Positions 1-8,310 of a DNA stretch of 11,110 nt are shown piece by piece. Position 1 is the stretch's first letter. Each line of letters begins with the position of its first letter. The translations under genes and the position numbers were made by a program. The notes under the pieces are model-generated. The model had not been told where the DNA came from, ran no database searches, and worked only from the letters and a program-made list of their open reading frames with translations. The stretch spans positions 261-11,370 of the forward strand of contig PMZN01000064.1 of assembly GCA_003170375.1 (NCBI GenBank), in the 5' to 3' direction. The stretch is from Acidimicrobiaceae bacterium (GTDB lineage Bacteria; Actinomycetota; Acidimicrobiia; Acidimicrobiales; Bog-793).

Positions 1-2135
1 TCGATCATGCGCGTCGCGCAGTACTTCGGGCCAAGGGTGCGCATTGACGCGCGTACCCGTTGCAGCCAAAGCTTCGGGATCCCACGATCGTCGCGCTCAA
101 AGAACGACGGCCTCACCTCATTCTCGATCAAGGCGTAGAGAGTCGCGGCATCACGCTCGTCTTTTGCCGAATCGTCAGGGTCAACATCGCCATCGATCCC
201 CCAGCCGTTCGACCCGTCGAAGCCCTCCATCCACCAGCCGTCGAGCACGCTCACATTGAGACAGCCGTTCAGAGCGGCCTTCATGCCGCTCGTGCCGCTC
301 GCCTCGAGCGGGGGACGTGGCAGGTTGAGCCAGACGTCGCAGCCGGCGATCAGGGTGCCGGCGACGCTCAAGTCGTAGTCCTCTATGAAGACCACGCGAT
401 TGCCCACCCCGGGCGACCGCCTCAGCGCGAACATGCGCTGCGCGATCGCTTTTGCGGCGTCGTCGAGGGGATGGGCCTTGCCCGCAAAGACGAATTGTGC
501 CGGTCGGTCATGATCGAGCAGGTCCAAGGCCCGTGGCGTATCGTGCAAGATCAAGTTGAGCCGCTTGTAGGTCGCGAGACGGCGAGCGAACCCGATGGTG
601 AGGAATGAAGGGTCGAACGCTTCCGCTCCAGCCTGCACATAGTCGATGTCCTCGCCACGTGCGAGGCGGTCGACGACGACCTTCCGCCGTATAAGCGCGA
701 CCAGATCCCTTCTCTGCTCGCAACGGACCTCCCAAAGCTCCTCGTCCGGGATCGCGTCGACGCCGGCCCAAACTGCTGGGTCGGACGCGCGCCGTTCCCA
801 GCCCTCGCCAAAGTGGCGGGTCAGCAACGCCCGCATCGGCGGGGCCATCCAGGTCGGCAGGTGCACCGCGTTCGTGACGTGACGAATCGGGACCTGGTCG
901 ATCGTCCCGTGCGGGAACATCTCGTGCCACATGCCGCGTGCGACCAGCTCATGGCGCGCGCTCACCGCGTTCGTCGAGCGGGCCGCACGGATCGCGAGCG
1001 GCGTCAGGCCACTGGCCTCGCCCGCATCGGCCGGGTGCACCCGGCCGAGCTCTACCAGCGACTCAGGGTCGAAATGCAATTCGTCGGCCAGCGACCCGAG
1101 GACCGCGAGAATCTCCTCGCGGTTATAGGTCTCGTTGCCGGCCTGCACGGGGGTGTGGGTGGTGAACACGAAGCGCTCGCGACCGCGTCCTATCGCCAAC
1201 GCGAGGTCACCGACGTGGCGGTTCGAAAAGCCGGCCATCCGCGACGCGACAGCCAGGGCGGCCAGGGCGGCATGGCCCTCGTTGAGGTGGAACAGGGAGG
1301 GCGTGATCCCCATGGCGTCGAGTGCGCGAACCCCACCTACCCCAAGGAGGGCGTACTGCGCCAGGCGGATCGCCCGGTTGCCCTCGTACAGGCGTGAGCT
1401 GACCCAGCGCTGCAGGGGGGTGTTCTCCGCGATCTCTGCGTCAAGGAGGTAGACCGGCACGCGCCCGACGTCGGTTCGCCACACGTGGGCGGCAAGAAGT
1501 CCGTCCCAGACCGGGACCCTGACCGTGAGTGGCGAACCGTCGGAGTCGGTGACGCGCACCGCGGGCAACATCTCGGGATCGGCTTCGATCCAGTACTCCT
1601 GTTGCCATCCTGTCCGGTCCATGCGCTGGTGCAAGTAGCCCCGGCGATAGAGCAGGCCGACCCCGACAAGCGGCAGCGCCTGGTCCGACGCCTCCTTCAG
1701 CAGGTCACCGGCTAGCACCCCGAGCCCTCCCGAGTACACCGGCAGCGACCGGTGGACGCCGAACTCGGCGCAGAAGAACGCGACCGGTCCATCACCGAGG
1801 TCCGGTCGAGCCGGGCGGGCAAGGTCGGCGTCGAGGACTTGGGCGACGACCTCGACACGAGCGAGGTACTCGTCGTCGGTTGCAGCCTCGAGAAGCGAAC
1901 GCTCGGACAAGTCTCGGAGGAAGCGAACGGGATTCTCGCCACTCAAAGTGAAGCGGTAAGCCCCGAATTGCCGGAAGAGCTCCCGGCCGCCCGGTGTCCA
2001 CGACCAGCGGTAGTTGTAGGCGATCTGCGCGAGGGGTTGCAGCGGCTCCGGTAGCCGGCGCGCCAGGCGGTCGACGGCGCGAGCCAGGTCGCTCGTGCCG
2101 TCGAGACGGGAATCGCGGTCGCGGGACACAGTCAT
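1..2135 (-). CDS. glgP: alpha-glucan phosphorylase, GT35, C-terminus cut by window edge
   Basis: Cytosolic PLP-dependent phosphorylase that releases glucose 1-phosphate from the non-reducing ends of glycogen or maltodextrin. The frame is open without a stop from the ATG at 2135 to the left edge, giving 711 visible residues. Family members are about 850 long, so roughly the last 130 are missing. The N-terminus has the DUF3417-type signature YNYRWSW followed by ELF. The substrate-site loop LPVYSGGLGVLAGD lies near residues 130-145. His327 sits in TTHTPVQAG, the phosphate-contacting RR...YKR motif is in GFARRLATYKR, and the FAGKAHP segment follows. The PLP lysine is Lys619 in EASGTSGMKAALNG, a canonical form of the motif. 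The start lies 12 bases after the stop of the GH57 gene with no clear Shine-Dalgarno sequence, which suggests translational coupling. It is the last visible gene of the block. It is a paralogue of, and quite different from, the phosphorylase at the other end. Family assignment is firm; the preferred chain length cannot be read from sequence. Confidence 0.93.
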   Translation of the reverse strand, partial: MTVSRDRDSRLDGTSDLARAVDRLARRLPEPLQPLAQIAYNYRWSWTPGGRELFRQFGAYRFTLSGENPVRFLRDLSERSLLEAATDDEYLARVEVVAQVLDADLARPARPDLGDGPVAFFCAEFGVHRSLPVYSGGLGVLAGDLLKEASDQALPLVGVGLLYRRGYLHQRMDRTGWQQEYWIEADPEMLPAVRVTDSDGSPLTVRVPVWDGLLAAHVWRTDVGRVPVYLLDAEIAENTPLQRWVSSRLYEGNRAIRLAQYALLGVGGVRALDAMGITPSLFHLNEGHAALAALAVASRMAGFSNRHVGDLALAIGRGRERFVFTTHTPVQAGNETYNREEILAVLGSLADELHFDPESLVELGRVHPADAGEASGLTPLAIRAARSTNAVSARHELVARGMWHEMFPHGTIDQVPIRHVTNAVHLPTWMAPPMRALLTRHFGEGWERRASDPAVWAGVDAIPDEELWEVRCEQRRDLVALIRRKVVVDRLARGEDIDYVQAGAEAFDPSFLTIGFARRLATYKRLNLILHDTPRALDLLDHDRPAQFVFAGKAHPLDDAAKAIAQRMFALRRSPGVGNRVVFIEDYDLSVAGTLIAGCDVWLNLPRPPLEASGTSGMKAALNGCLNVSVLDGWWMEGFDGSNGWGIDGDVDPDDSAKDERDAATLYALIENEVRPSFFERDDRGIPKLWLQRVRASMRTLGPKYCATRMI

Positions 2136-2147
2136 CAGGGTGTGAAC

Positions 2148-4226
2148 CTAGTGGTTCGGTGGGGCGAGCTCATAGCCGGCGAGGGAGCTGGGCCACTCGA
2201 CCGACGCCGCCGTGGCGAACGGGGCGAGGGCACCCAGCGCTTGGATCGTCTCCTCCGAGACGGAGGCATCGCGCAGCACCGCGAGGGCGGCACCCATCGC
2301 GTCGATCTCGCGAGACTGCAGCGGAGCGGCGGCGGCGACTAGCGCTACGAGCACCGCTGCGTCATCGATCTCTGCTGGGCGTGTCCGCAGGCTCGCCGTC
2401 AGACAGCGCAAGGCGAGGAGCGGGTCGGCGTCGGCACGTCCCGTGAGACGCGCGGCGCCAACGCGCGCGATGACGTCGGAGTCGGTGTCAGCGAGCCTCG
2501 TGTCGCGCCAGCGATCGTCCCCGGGGGTACGGCTGCGAGCCAGGGCGCCCACAGCCCCAGTGCACTCGGCTTGGATCTCGACTACGACGCTCCGCAGCGT
2601 CGGCGTGTGCTCGACGATCACCGCGCCACTGACGCGACCGGCGACCATCTCGAGGTCTCGGGAGGTGACAGTCCAGGCACCGCGCCGCGCTGGGGAACGA
2701 ACCGACCCGGCTACGAGCTCGAGCGCGAACGCCCCGGCGATCGCCGTTGCGTCGACTCGGCGAGTCTCGACCGAGCGGGCCCAGAGATCGCGGCCCGTGA
2801 GTGTCGGATCGAGATTCGATCTCGCTCCGTCGAGGCGCTCGAGGAACCCTGCAGCGACGTCGAGGCCGAGCACCCGTTCGGCGGTGTCGAGCACTACGGC
2901 CGCATGCCACAGTGACAACAGGGTCTCGACTCCCGTGACATCGGCGAAGAACCACGCGCAGCTCGTGAACGCCGAAAGGAGGTGGCGTTGCAGTTCGAGC
3001 AACTCGAGCGCGTGCGTCGTCTCGGCGTCTGAACACGGGCGGCCCGCTCTTCTCGCCACGAACGCTTCAGGTGCCTCTTGGCCCGCGACCACGACGCCGT
3101 AGTCGACAAGCGCGGCGAGGGGGTCGCCGAACAAGGGTCGCACGCCAACCGCGACCGGCTCCGCGAGGGTTGACCGTAGCCAGTCGAGCGCCTCGCGAAG
3201 CGGCGCCCGCCAGGACTGGTTCCATCCCGGCTGCGAACCCGTGGTGCAGCCGCAGTCCGAACGCCACCGCTCCACGCCGTGAGCGCAGCTCCATGAGGAC
3301 GGCGTGACCAGCTCGACCTCCCAGGCTGGTGGATGGTCCTCGAGCCACGCGCCAAGGTTCGTGACCTCGACATTCTCGGCCGACAGTTCGCGCGCCGCCC
3401 ACGCGAGCGCCATCTCGCCGAACTGGTGATGATGTCCGTAGGTCTCCCCGTCGCTGACGATCGCTATCAGCTCGTCGTCACCAGTCGTCGCAAGGGCAGC
3501 TCGAATAGCGTGCACGAACGAGGCCCCGTCGTCCAACAATGCTCCGAACGCGACCTCGCGCGACAGCGGGCCGTGCCCGAACACGACGGTCATTGACCCA
3601 CCGTCGGGCAACGCCACGAGGTAGGGACGGCTCGGGTCGATCTTCTCCCCGCTCACGTCGAGCCAGTCACCCCCGGGCGCGCGCACGCGACGCGCCTGCT
3701 CTGGCATGAGGACGGTGAAGCCAATCCCGTGCCGGGCGAGAGCCGCGAGCGTGTCGAGGTCCACCGCGGTCTCCGGCAGCCACATTCCCTCGGGTGAAAA
3801 GCCGAAGCGCGCCTTGAAGTCGGCGACGCCCCAGGCCACGAGCACGTCACGATCCTCGGGCGAGGCAAGCGGCAGGATCGCGTGGATCGCCGGTGCCGCG
3901 AGTGCCGCGCCGCTCGGTCGCCCGCCTTCCCCCCGTGCAGCAGAGCGCACGACGGAGTCAACATCGGGCGCATTGCTCGCCAACCAGCCGTGGAGCGTCC
4001 CCACAAGGTCGAAGCTCGCGATCGCGAAATTGTCACAGGACGCACGCAGGCGTCGGTCGGACGCCAGCACGGCGGCGACCGTGTTGGGTCGGTAGCACTC
4101 CGCGGTGATCCGCTGATTCCAGTCGTGATACGGGAACGCGCTGGGCTCAGGTTCGATGACCTCGAGCCAAGGGTCGGCGCGCGGCGGCTGGTAGCAGTGG
4201 AGATGGAAGCAAACGGCGAGCGTCAT
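2148..4226 (-). CDS. GH57 family protein with DUF3536 C-terminal region
   Basis: Glycoside hydrolase family 57 protein of the DUF3536 type, 692 residues, shorter than the roughly 800 I expect for relatives. The start ATG is 6 bases after the stop of the fusion gene. The N-terminus FHLHCYQPPRADPW (His8, His10) is the GH57 opening motif and is followed by YHDWNQRITAECY. The HAILPLA segment comes next. Glu152 in GMWLPETAVD matches the GH57 catalytic nucleophile region, and Asp259 in SDGETYGHHH matches the acid/base region, so it looks catalytically competent. SSWSCAHGVERW (residues 310-320) and the later TSCAWFFADVTGVETLL are hallmarks of the DUF3536 part. No signal peptide or membrane segment is visible, so it is probably cytosolic. 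GH57 enzymes include alpha-amylases, amylopullulanases, 4-alpha-glucanotransferases and branching enzymes; I know of no firmly established activity for the DUF3536 type. Its position between branching and phosphorylase genes implies an alpha-glucan substrate. A debranching role is possible but is only inference. Confidence 0.9.
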   Translation of the reverse strand: MTLAVCFHLHCYQPPRADPWLEVIEPEPSAFPYHDWNQRITAECYRPNTVAAVLASDRRLRASCDNFAIASFDLVGTLHGWLASNAPDVDSVVRSAARGEGGRPSGAALAAPAIHAILPLASPEDRDVLVAWGVADFKARFGFSPEGMWLPETAVDLDTLAALARHGIGFTVLMPEQARRVRAPGGDWLDVSGEKIDPSRPYLVALPDGGSMTVVFGHGPLSREVAFGALLDDGASFVHAIRAALATTGDDELIAIVSDGETYGHHHQFGEMALAWAARELSAENVEVTNLGAWLEDHPPAWEVELVTPSSWSCAHGVERWRSDCGCTTGSQPGWNQSWRAPLREALDWLRSTLAEPVAVGVRPLFGDPLAALVDYGVVVAGQEAPEAFVARRAGRPCSDAETTHALELLELQRHLLSAFTSCAWFFADVTGVETLLSLWHAAVVLDTAERVLGLDVAAGFLERLDGARSNLDPTLTGRDLWARSVETRRVDATAIAGAFALELVAGSVRSPARRGAWTVTSRDLEMVAGRVSGAVIVEHTPTLRSVVVEIQAECTGAVGALARSRTPGDDRWRDTRLADTDSDVIARVGAARLTGRADADPLLALRCLTASLRTRPAEIDDAAVLVALVAAAAPLQSREIDAMGAALAVLRDASVSEETIQALGALAPFATAASVEWPSSLAGYELAPPNH

Positions 4227-4232
4227 CGCCGC

Positions 4233-7200
4233 TCACACCGCCGGGCACAGGACGACAAGTGCGAGTGGCGGCAGCACGAGCGAGGCACTGTGGTCGCGGC
4301 CGTGCCAAGGCGTCTCGGTTGTGTCGAACGAGTCCGTCAGCGGGTAGCCGCTGCCGCCGAATTCAGACGCGTCGCTATTGACGAGCACCTTCCATCGGCC
4401 GCCGTGCGGCATGCCCACGCGGTACGCCTCTCGCGGCACAGGGGTGAAGTTGGCCAGGACCACGAGCACGCCGCCGGCGCCGTCGCACCGTTCGTAGCAC
4501 AGCACGCTCTGCGCCCGGTCTTCGCAGTCGATCCAAGCAAAGCCGCTGTCGGCGAGGTCGTCGCAGTGCAGGGACGGTTCGGAGCGGTACAGCTCGTTGA
4601 GCCGGCGTACCCAGGCGGAGATGCCTTGGTGGGCGGGTGAGTTGAACAAATGCCAGTCCAGGCTCGTGTCGTGGTTCCACTCGGATCGCTGGCCGAACTC
4701 GCCACCCATGAAAAGCAGCTTCTTGCCGGGTTGGGTGAACTGGTAGCCGTAAAGAAGTCGGAGATTCGCGAACTGCTGCCACTCGTCGCCGGCCATGCTG
4801 GCGAGCAACGAGCCTTTGCCGTGTACGACCTCGTCGTGCGACAACGGCAGGACGAAATGCTCGCTGTTCGCATAGATCGCCCGGAAGGTCAGCCTGTCGT
4901 GATGCCAGGGGCGGTAAATGGGATCACGGGAGAAGTAGTCGAGCGTGTCATGCATCCAGCCCATGTCCCACTTGAAGCCGAAGCCGAGCCCACCCGTGTC
5001 GGCCGGCCGGGAGACCCCCGGCCACGCCGTGGACTCCTCCGCGATCATCATGACGTCGGGAAACGACCTGTACACCTCAGTGTTGCAGGCTTGGAGAAGC
5101 TCGATCGCCTCGAGGTTCTCGTTGCCACCGAAGCGGTTCGCGACCCACTGTCCGCTCTGGCGCGAGTAGTCGAGGTAGAGCATCGAAGCCACCCCGTCCA
5201 TGCGCAGCCCGTCGGCATGGAACCGGTCGAGCCAGAAGCACGCGCTGGAGATCAGGAAGCTGCGAACCTCACTGCGTCCGAAGTTGAAGATCCAGCTCTG
5301 CCAGTCGGGGTGCACTCGCTGGCGGATGTCGGCGTGCTCATAGAGATGAGTGCCGTCGAAACTCGCCAACGCGAAGGCGTCGGAGGGAAAGTGCGACGGC
5401 ACCCAGTCGAGGATCACGCCGATGCCGGCCTGGTGGAACGCGTCGACGAACGCGGCAAAGTCGTTCGGAGTGCCGTAGCGGGCGCTCGGGGCGAAGTAGC
5501 CCGTGGTCTGGTACCCCCATGATCCGTAGAAGGGATGCTCCATGACCGGCAGGATCTCGACGTGGGTGAACCCGTGATGCTGGACATGGTCGATGAGCAG
5601 AGGAGCGAGCTCCTCATAGCTGAGAAAGCGGCCGTCCTCCTCGGGTACGCGTCGCCACGAACCGAGGTGCACCTCGTAGATCGAAATCGGCTTGTCAAGG
5701 CGCTGGAGTCGTTCGCGGCTGCGCATCCACTCGGCGTCGAGCCATTCATGGTCGGGTTCGAAGACCACAGATGCGGTCTTCGGCGGCCCCTCGTTGGCGA
5801 ACGCGAAGGGATCCGCCTTGTCGAACTCGCCACCACCGAGTCGCGACAGCAATCTGTACTTGTAGCGCATCCCAGCTGTGGCGCCAGGCAGGAAACCTTC
5901 CCAGACTCCCGAATCGCCGTGCGGCGAAAGTGGGTGTCGCGTGCCGTTCCAGTCGTTGAAGTCGCCGACCACGGCAACTCGTTCTGCGTTCGGCGCCCAC
6001 ACGGCGAAGAGAACTCCGGAGACGCCACCGACGGTCATCGGGTGGGCACCGAGCTTCTCGTACAGGCGAAAGTGCCGCCCTTCGTTGAACAGGCTGACGT
6101 CGGCGGAGTCGAGCGTGCTGACCCCCATCACGGTCTCGGCCGAGCGCTCCAGGCGACCGAGGGAGCCGGACGGGACACGCCCGCGGTGCTCCCGAAGCGG
6201 CGCCAATGCGTCGTGCACCACCGGATCATCCACGATCTGCTCCAAGGTGGCGCTCGTCAGGCGCTGCCAGTTGGGTCGTTCGGTGCTCGTCCCAGGCAGG
6301 TTGGCCGATTCCGATTCGCCGAGGAGGTCGTCAAGCTGCACGAACACAAGGCCGGCGTCGCTGCGAGCCAGCTCGCCATGGACTGCGGCGAGCACAGAGC
6401 CGGGCGCTCTGGTGCCGTCGGCCTCATCGCGTTCGGCTCCCCGGAGCTCGTCTTGACCCAAGAGGGAAAGCCGATCGCGCAGATGCGCCCGTCTTGCACG
6501 CTCCTCGCCCACCGAGGCGGCTCCCAACTGGCCGCACTCGACGCGCTCGTCGATGTCACGACCGCTCCACCAACCCGCGAATGTGGGCAGATCGTGGGTC
6601 GAGAAGGCGGCGACGCAACCAGCGGGCGGTGCTTCGAGCACCGGCTCGCCGGCGTCGCGAATGGAGAACTGCGCGACGTAGGAGCGCCGAATGCCACTGC
6701 GCCGCATCCCCTCCCGCACCTCGTCGTCGACCGTGCCGAGATCCTCGCCGATTATGTCCGCCTGATGGCGCTGGGCTTCGATCGCGAGTACGGCCAGCTG
6801 CTCTTCGAACGGCATCTTCACATAGACGCCGTCGCGTGGCTCGGCGCCGTCGGGTATCCAGAACAGCCTTTGCAGGCCCATCACGTGGTCGATGCGCAGT
6901 ATCCCAGCGACGCGCAAGTGGTGCGCGAGCGCAGCGCGGAGCTCCTCGTGACCGGCGGCCCGGAGCGCTTCGGGCCGAGTGGGAGGAAAGCCCCACGACT
7001 GGCCTTGCGCGAAGAAACCGTCCGGCGGCGCCCCGACCGACATGCCCATCGCGTACTGGTGGCGATGGCGCCAGACGTCGTAACCGCAGGGATGGATGCC
7101 CACCGGTAGGTCGAGCGCGAGGACTTGGCCACGCTGAGCAAGCCGCTCCGACAGCTCCGCCACCTGCTCGTGAGCGATCCACTGGGCGTAGATGTGATAG

Positions 7201-8303
7201 CGCTCACTGACCGGGTCGACGTCGCTCCACCTGAGCAGGCCGCCGCGCAGCGGCCCGGGCCAGGCGCGCCAGTTGACTCCGAAGCGATCGGTAGCCGCAC
7301 GAAAGCGCGCGTAGTCGACGAGCCCGGGGCGTTCGAACATGAAGTTGCGCAGAGCTGTCTCGCGACCCATCTGCGAGCGCCCCACGGCAGTCGCGAGCGC
7401 TCTAAGGACCGAGCGCTTCGCCGCGGTCACGGCGGAACCGTCGACGATCGTGCCGTTCACCCAGGCGGCGCGCCGTTTTGCCGCGCGTGGGCCCGAGACG
7501 AGCGCGTGCGCAGCCGGGGACCAAGCGAACTCTGGCACGCGTTCCACGTCGATCCAGCGTTCGTGCCAGAAGTGGCGGCTCACCGGCAGGTAGGGACTCG
7601 CCTCGAACGACTCCGGCCCGAACCCTGCGAGCAGCGGGAGCGTCGCGATCACGCTCGCTTGTTCCCTGGCAGCAAAGCGCGAAAGCTCGTCAAAGTCACT
7701 GAGGTCGCCCGATCCCCAGCTGCGAGCAGAGTGCAGCGAGAACAGCGGCGCAATGATCCCGAAGGCTCGCCAGTCCTGGGCAAAGCGCCCACGGGCGCCT
7801 GTCGCCGGCGCCACGATGACCGTTGCGGTGCCTGTGCGGCCTCGCACGCGGACCGTGAAGCTGTGGTAGCCGCACCCCAGGACCGCAGGAAGTGGAACGG
7901 CACCTCGGTACACGTTCCGGCCGTCGATGCGCTCGCTCGACAACGAGGCGAGATCGTCGCGCCGGACGTGCCACTCGAAACGGTCGCCCGCTTCGGATTC
8001 GATCGCGCATTCCAGGTCCTCGTCGGGCTCTCGCAGCCTGACGAGGATCTCGCCGCGGGACGCGTCGTCGAGGACGGTCACCGGTTCCACGATCTGCTCG
8101 ACGCGTTCGCTGCGCCGGCTGCGGAGCAGGCGGGTAGCCTCGCTCGCCTGCGCAATGGGCGTGCCGAGCGCGTTCAACACCGCGAGGAGCACCTCCGGAT
8201 CGGCATAGCGACGCTCGCCGGCGCCATCCAGGTACTCGAGCATCACGCCGGAGTCGGCAGCGAGGGCCCGCAGCGTCGCCGGGATCCGGGGAGCGGTTGC
8301 CAC
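4233..8303 (-). CDS. malQ-glgB: fused 4-alpha-glucanotransferase (MalQ, GH77) and 1,4-alpha-glucan branching enzyme (GlgB, GH13)
   Basis: One uninterrupted frame of 1356 residues carries two complete enzymes. The N-terminal half (about 1-700) is an E. coli-type MalQ, with a helical start, a beta-sandwich region and then the GH77 barrel. Its catalytic residues are Asp472 in LRIDHVMGL, Glu520 in IIGEDLGTV and Asp571 in STHDLPT; the family-typical LPGT...PNW ends near residue 679. A linker of about 40-60 residues leads to GlgB (about 738-1356). This has a CBM48 domain (LYEKLGAHP, WAPNAERVAVVGDFNDWNG), then the GH13 regions DWVPSHF, GLRMDGVASM (Asp1036), MIAEEST (Glu1089) and LSHDEVVHGK (Asp1157), and a C-terminal beta domain. 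MalQ transfers alpha-1,4 chains between maltodextrins and GlgB makes alpha-1,6 branches. I chose the GTG at 8303, 7 bases after the upstream phosphorylase stop, because it directly precedes the conserved MalQ N-terminus. The open frame extends to 8486, including an ATG at 8363, but that part has no MalQ-like sequence. The domain calls are firm; that the product is one protein in vivo is inferred. Confidence 0.92.
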   Translation of the reverse strand: MATAPRIPATLRALAADSGVMLEYLDGAGERRYADPEVLLAVLNALGTPIAQASEATRLLRSRRSERVEQIVEPVTVLDDASRGEILVRLREPDEDLECAIESEAGDRFEWHVRRDDLASLSSERIDGRNVYRGAVPLPAVLGCGYHSFTVRVRGRTGTATVIVAPATGARGRFAQDWRAFGIIAPLFSLHSARSWGSGDLSDFDELSRFAAREQASVIATLPLLAGFGPESFEASPYLPVSRHFWHERWIDVERVPEFAWSPAAHALVSGPRAAKRRAAWVNGTIVDGSAVTAAKRSVLRALATAVGRSQMGRETALRNFMFERPGLVDYARFRAATDRFGVNWRAWPGPLRGGLLRWSDVDPVSERYHIYAQWIAHEQVAELSERLAQRGQVLALDLPVGIHPCGYDVWRHRHQYAMGMSVGAPPDGFFAQGQSWGFPPTRPEALRAAGHEELRAALAHHLRVAGILRIDHVMGLQRLFWIPDGAEPRDGVYVKMPFEEQLAVLAIEAQRHQADIIGEDLGTVDDEVREGMRRSGIRRSYVAQFSIRDAGEPVLEAPPAGCVAAFSTHDLPTFAGWWSGRDIDERVECGQLGAASVGEERARRAHLRDRLSLLGQDELRGAERDEADGTRAPGSVLAAVHGELARSDAGLVFVQLDDLLGESESANLPGTSTERPNWQRLTSATLEQIVDDPVVHDALAPLREHRGRVPSGSLGRLERSAETVMGVSTLDSADVSLFNEGRHFRLYEKLGAHPMTVGGVSGVLFAVWAPNAERVAVVGDFNDWNGTRHPLSPHGDSGVWEGFLPGATAGMRYKYRLLSRLGGGEFDKADPFAFANEGPPKTASVVFEPDHEWLDAEWMRSRERLQRLDKPISIYEVHLGSWRRVPEEDGRFLSYEELAPLLIDHVQHHGFTHVEILPVMEHPFYGSWGYQTTGYFAPSARYGTPNDFAAFVDAFHQAGIGVILDWVPSHFPSDAFALASFDGTHLYEHADIRQRVHPDWQSWIFNFGRSEVRSFLISSACFWLDRFHADGLRMDGVASMLYLDYSRQSGQWVANRFGGNENLEAIELLQACNTEVYRSFPDVMMIAEESTAWPGVSRPADTGGLGFGFKWDMGWMHDTLDYFSRDPIYRPWHHDRLTFRAIYANSEHFVLPLSHDEVVHGKGSLLASMAGDEWQQFANLRLLYGYQFTQPGKKLLFMGGEFGQRSEWNHDTSLDWHLFNSPAHQGISAWVRRLNELYRSEPSLHCDDLADSGFAWIDCEDRAQSVLCYERCDGAGGVLVVLANFTPVPREAYRVGMPHGGRWKVLVNSDASEFGGSGYPLTDSFDTTETPWHGRDHSASLVLPPLALVVLCPAV
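6126..6131 (-). promoter_or_regulatory. possible internal start codons for a separate GlgB
   Basis: Adjacent in-frame GTG (6131) and ATG (6128) codons encode Val725-Met726 of the fusion, about 12 residues before the first conserved GlgB residues (LFNEG). A product from the ATG would be 631 residues, the normal length of a short-form branching enzyme. A GGAG lies about 20 bases upstream, too far for a good ribosome site, and only a weak GAG lies nearer. Internal initiation is therefore possible but unproven. Confidence 0.25.
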
Positions 8304-8310
8304 GATCGTC

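Noticed and set aside
60..1397. Plus-strand open frames of 182 and 194 codons (60-608 and 813-1397)
   Set aside because: They lie antisense to the second phosphorylase, whose minus-strand frame is continuous through this region and carries family motifs. It has no stop only because it leaves the window.
1940..1960. Apparent one-base frameshift in the N-terminal part of the second phosphorylase
   Set aside because: A first reading suggested an extra T. Rechecking base by base gave a continuous frame (AYRFTLSGENPVRFL), so the gene is intact here.
2212..3102. 296-codon open frame on the plus strand
   Set aside because: Antisense to the DUF3536 part of the GH57 gene. Its Ser/Arg/Ala-rich, low-complexity translation is typical of a shadow.
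5535..7109. 524-codon open frame on the plus strand
   Set aside because: It is exactly antisense to the MalQ-GlgB fusion, whose catalytic motifs are all intact. Its translation shows no recognisable domain and is rich in Arg, Ala, Val and His, as expected for an antisense shadow in high-GC DNA.
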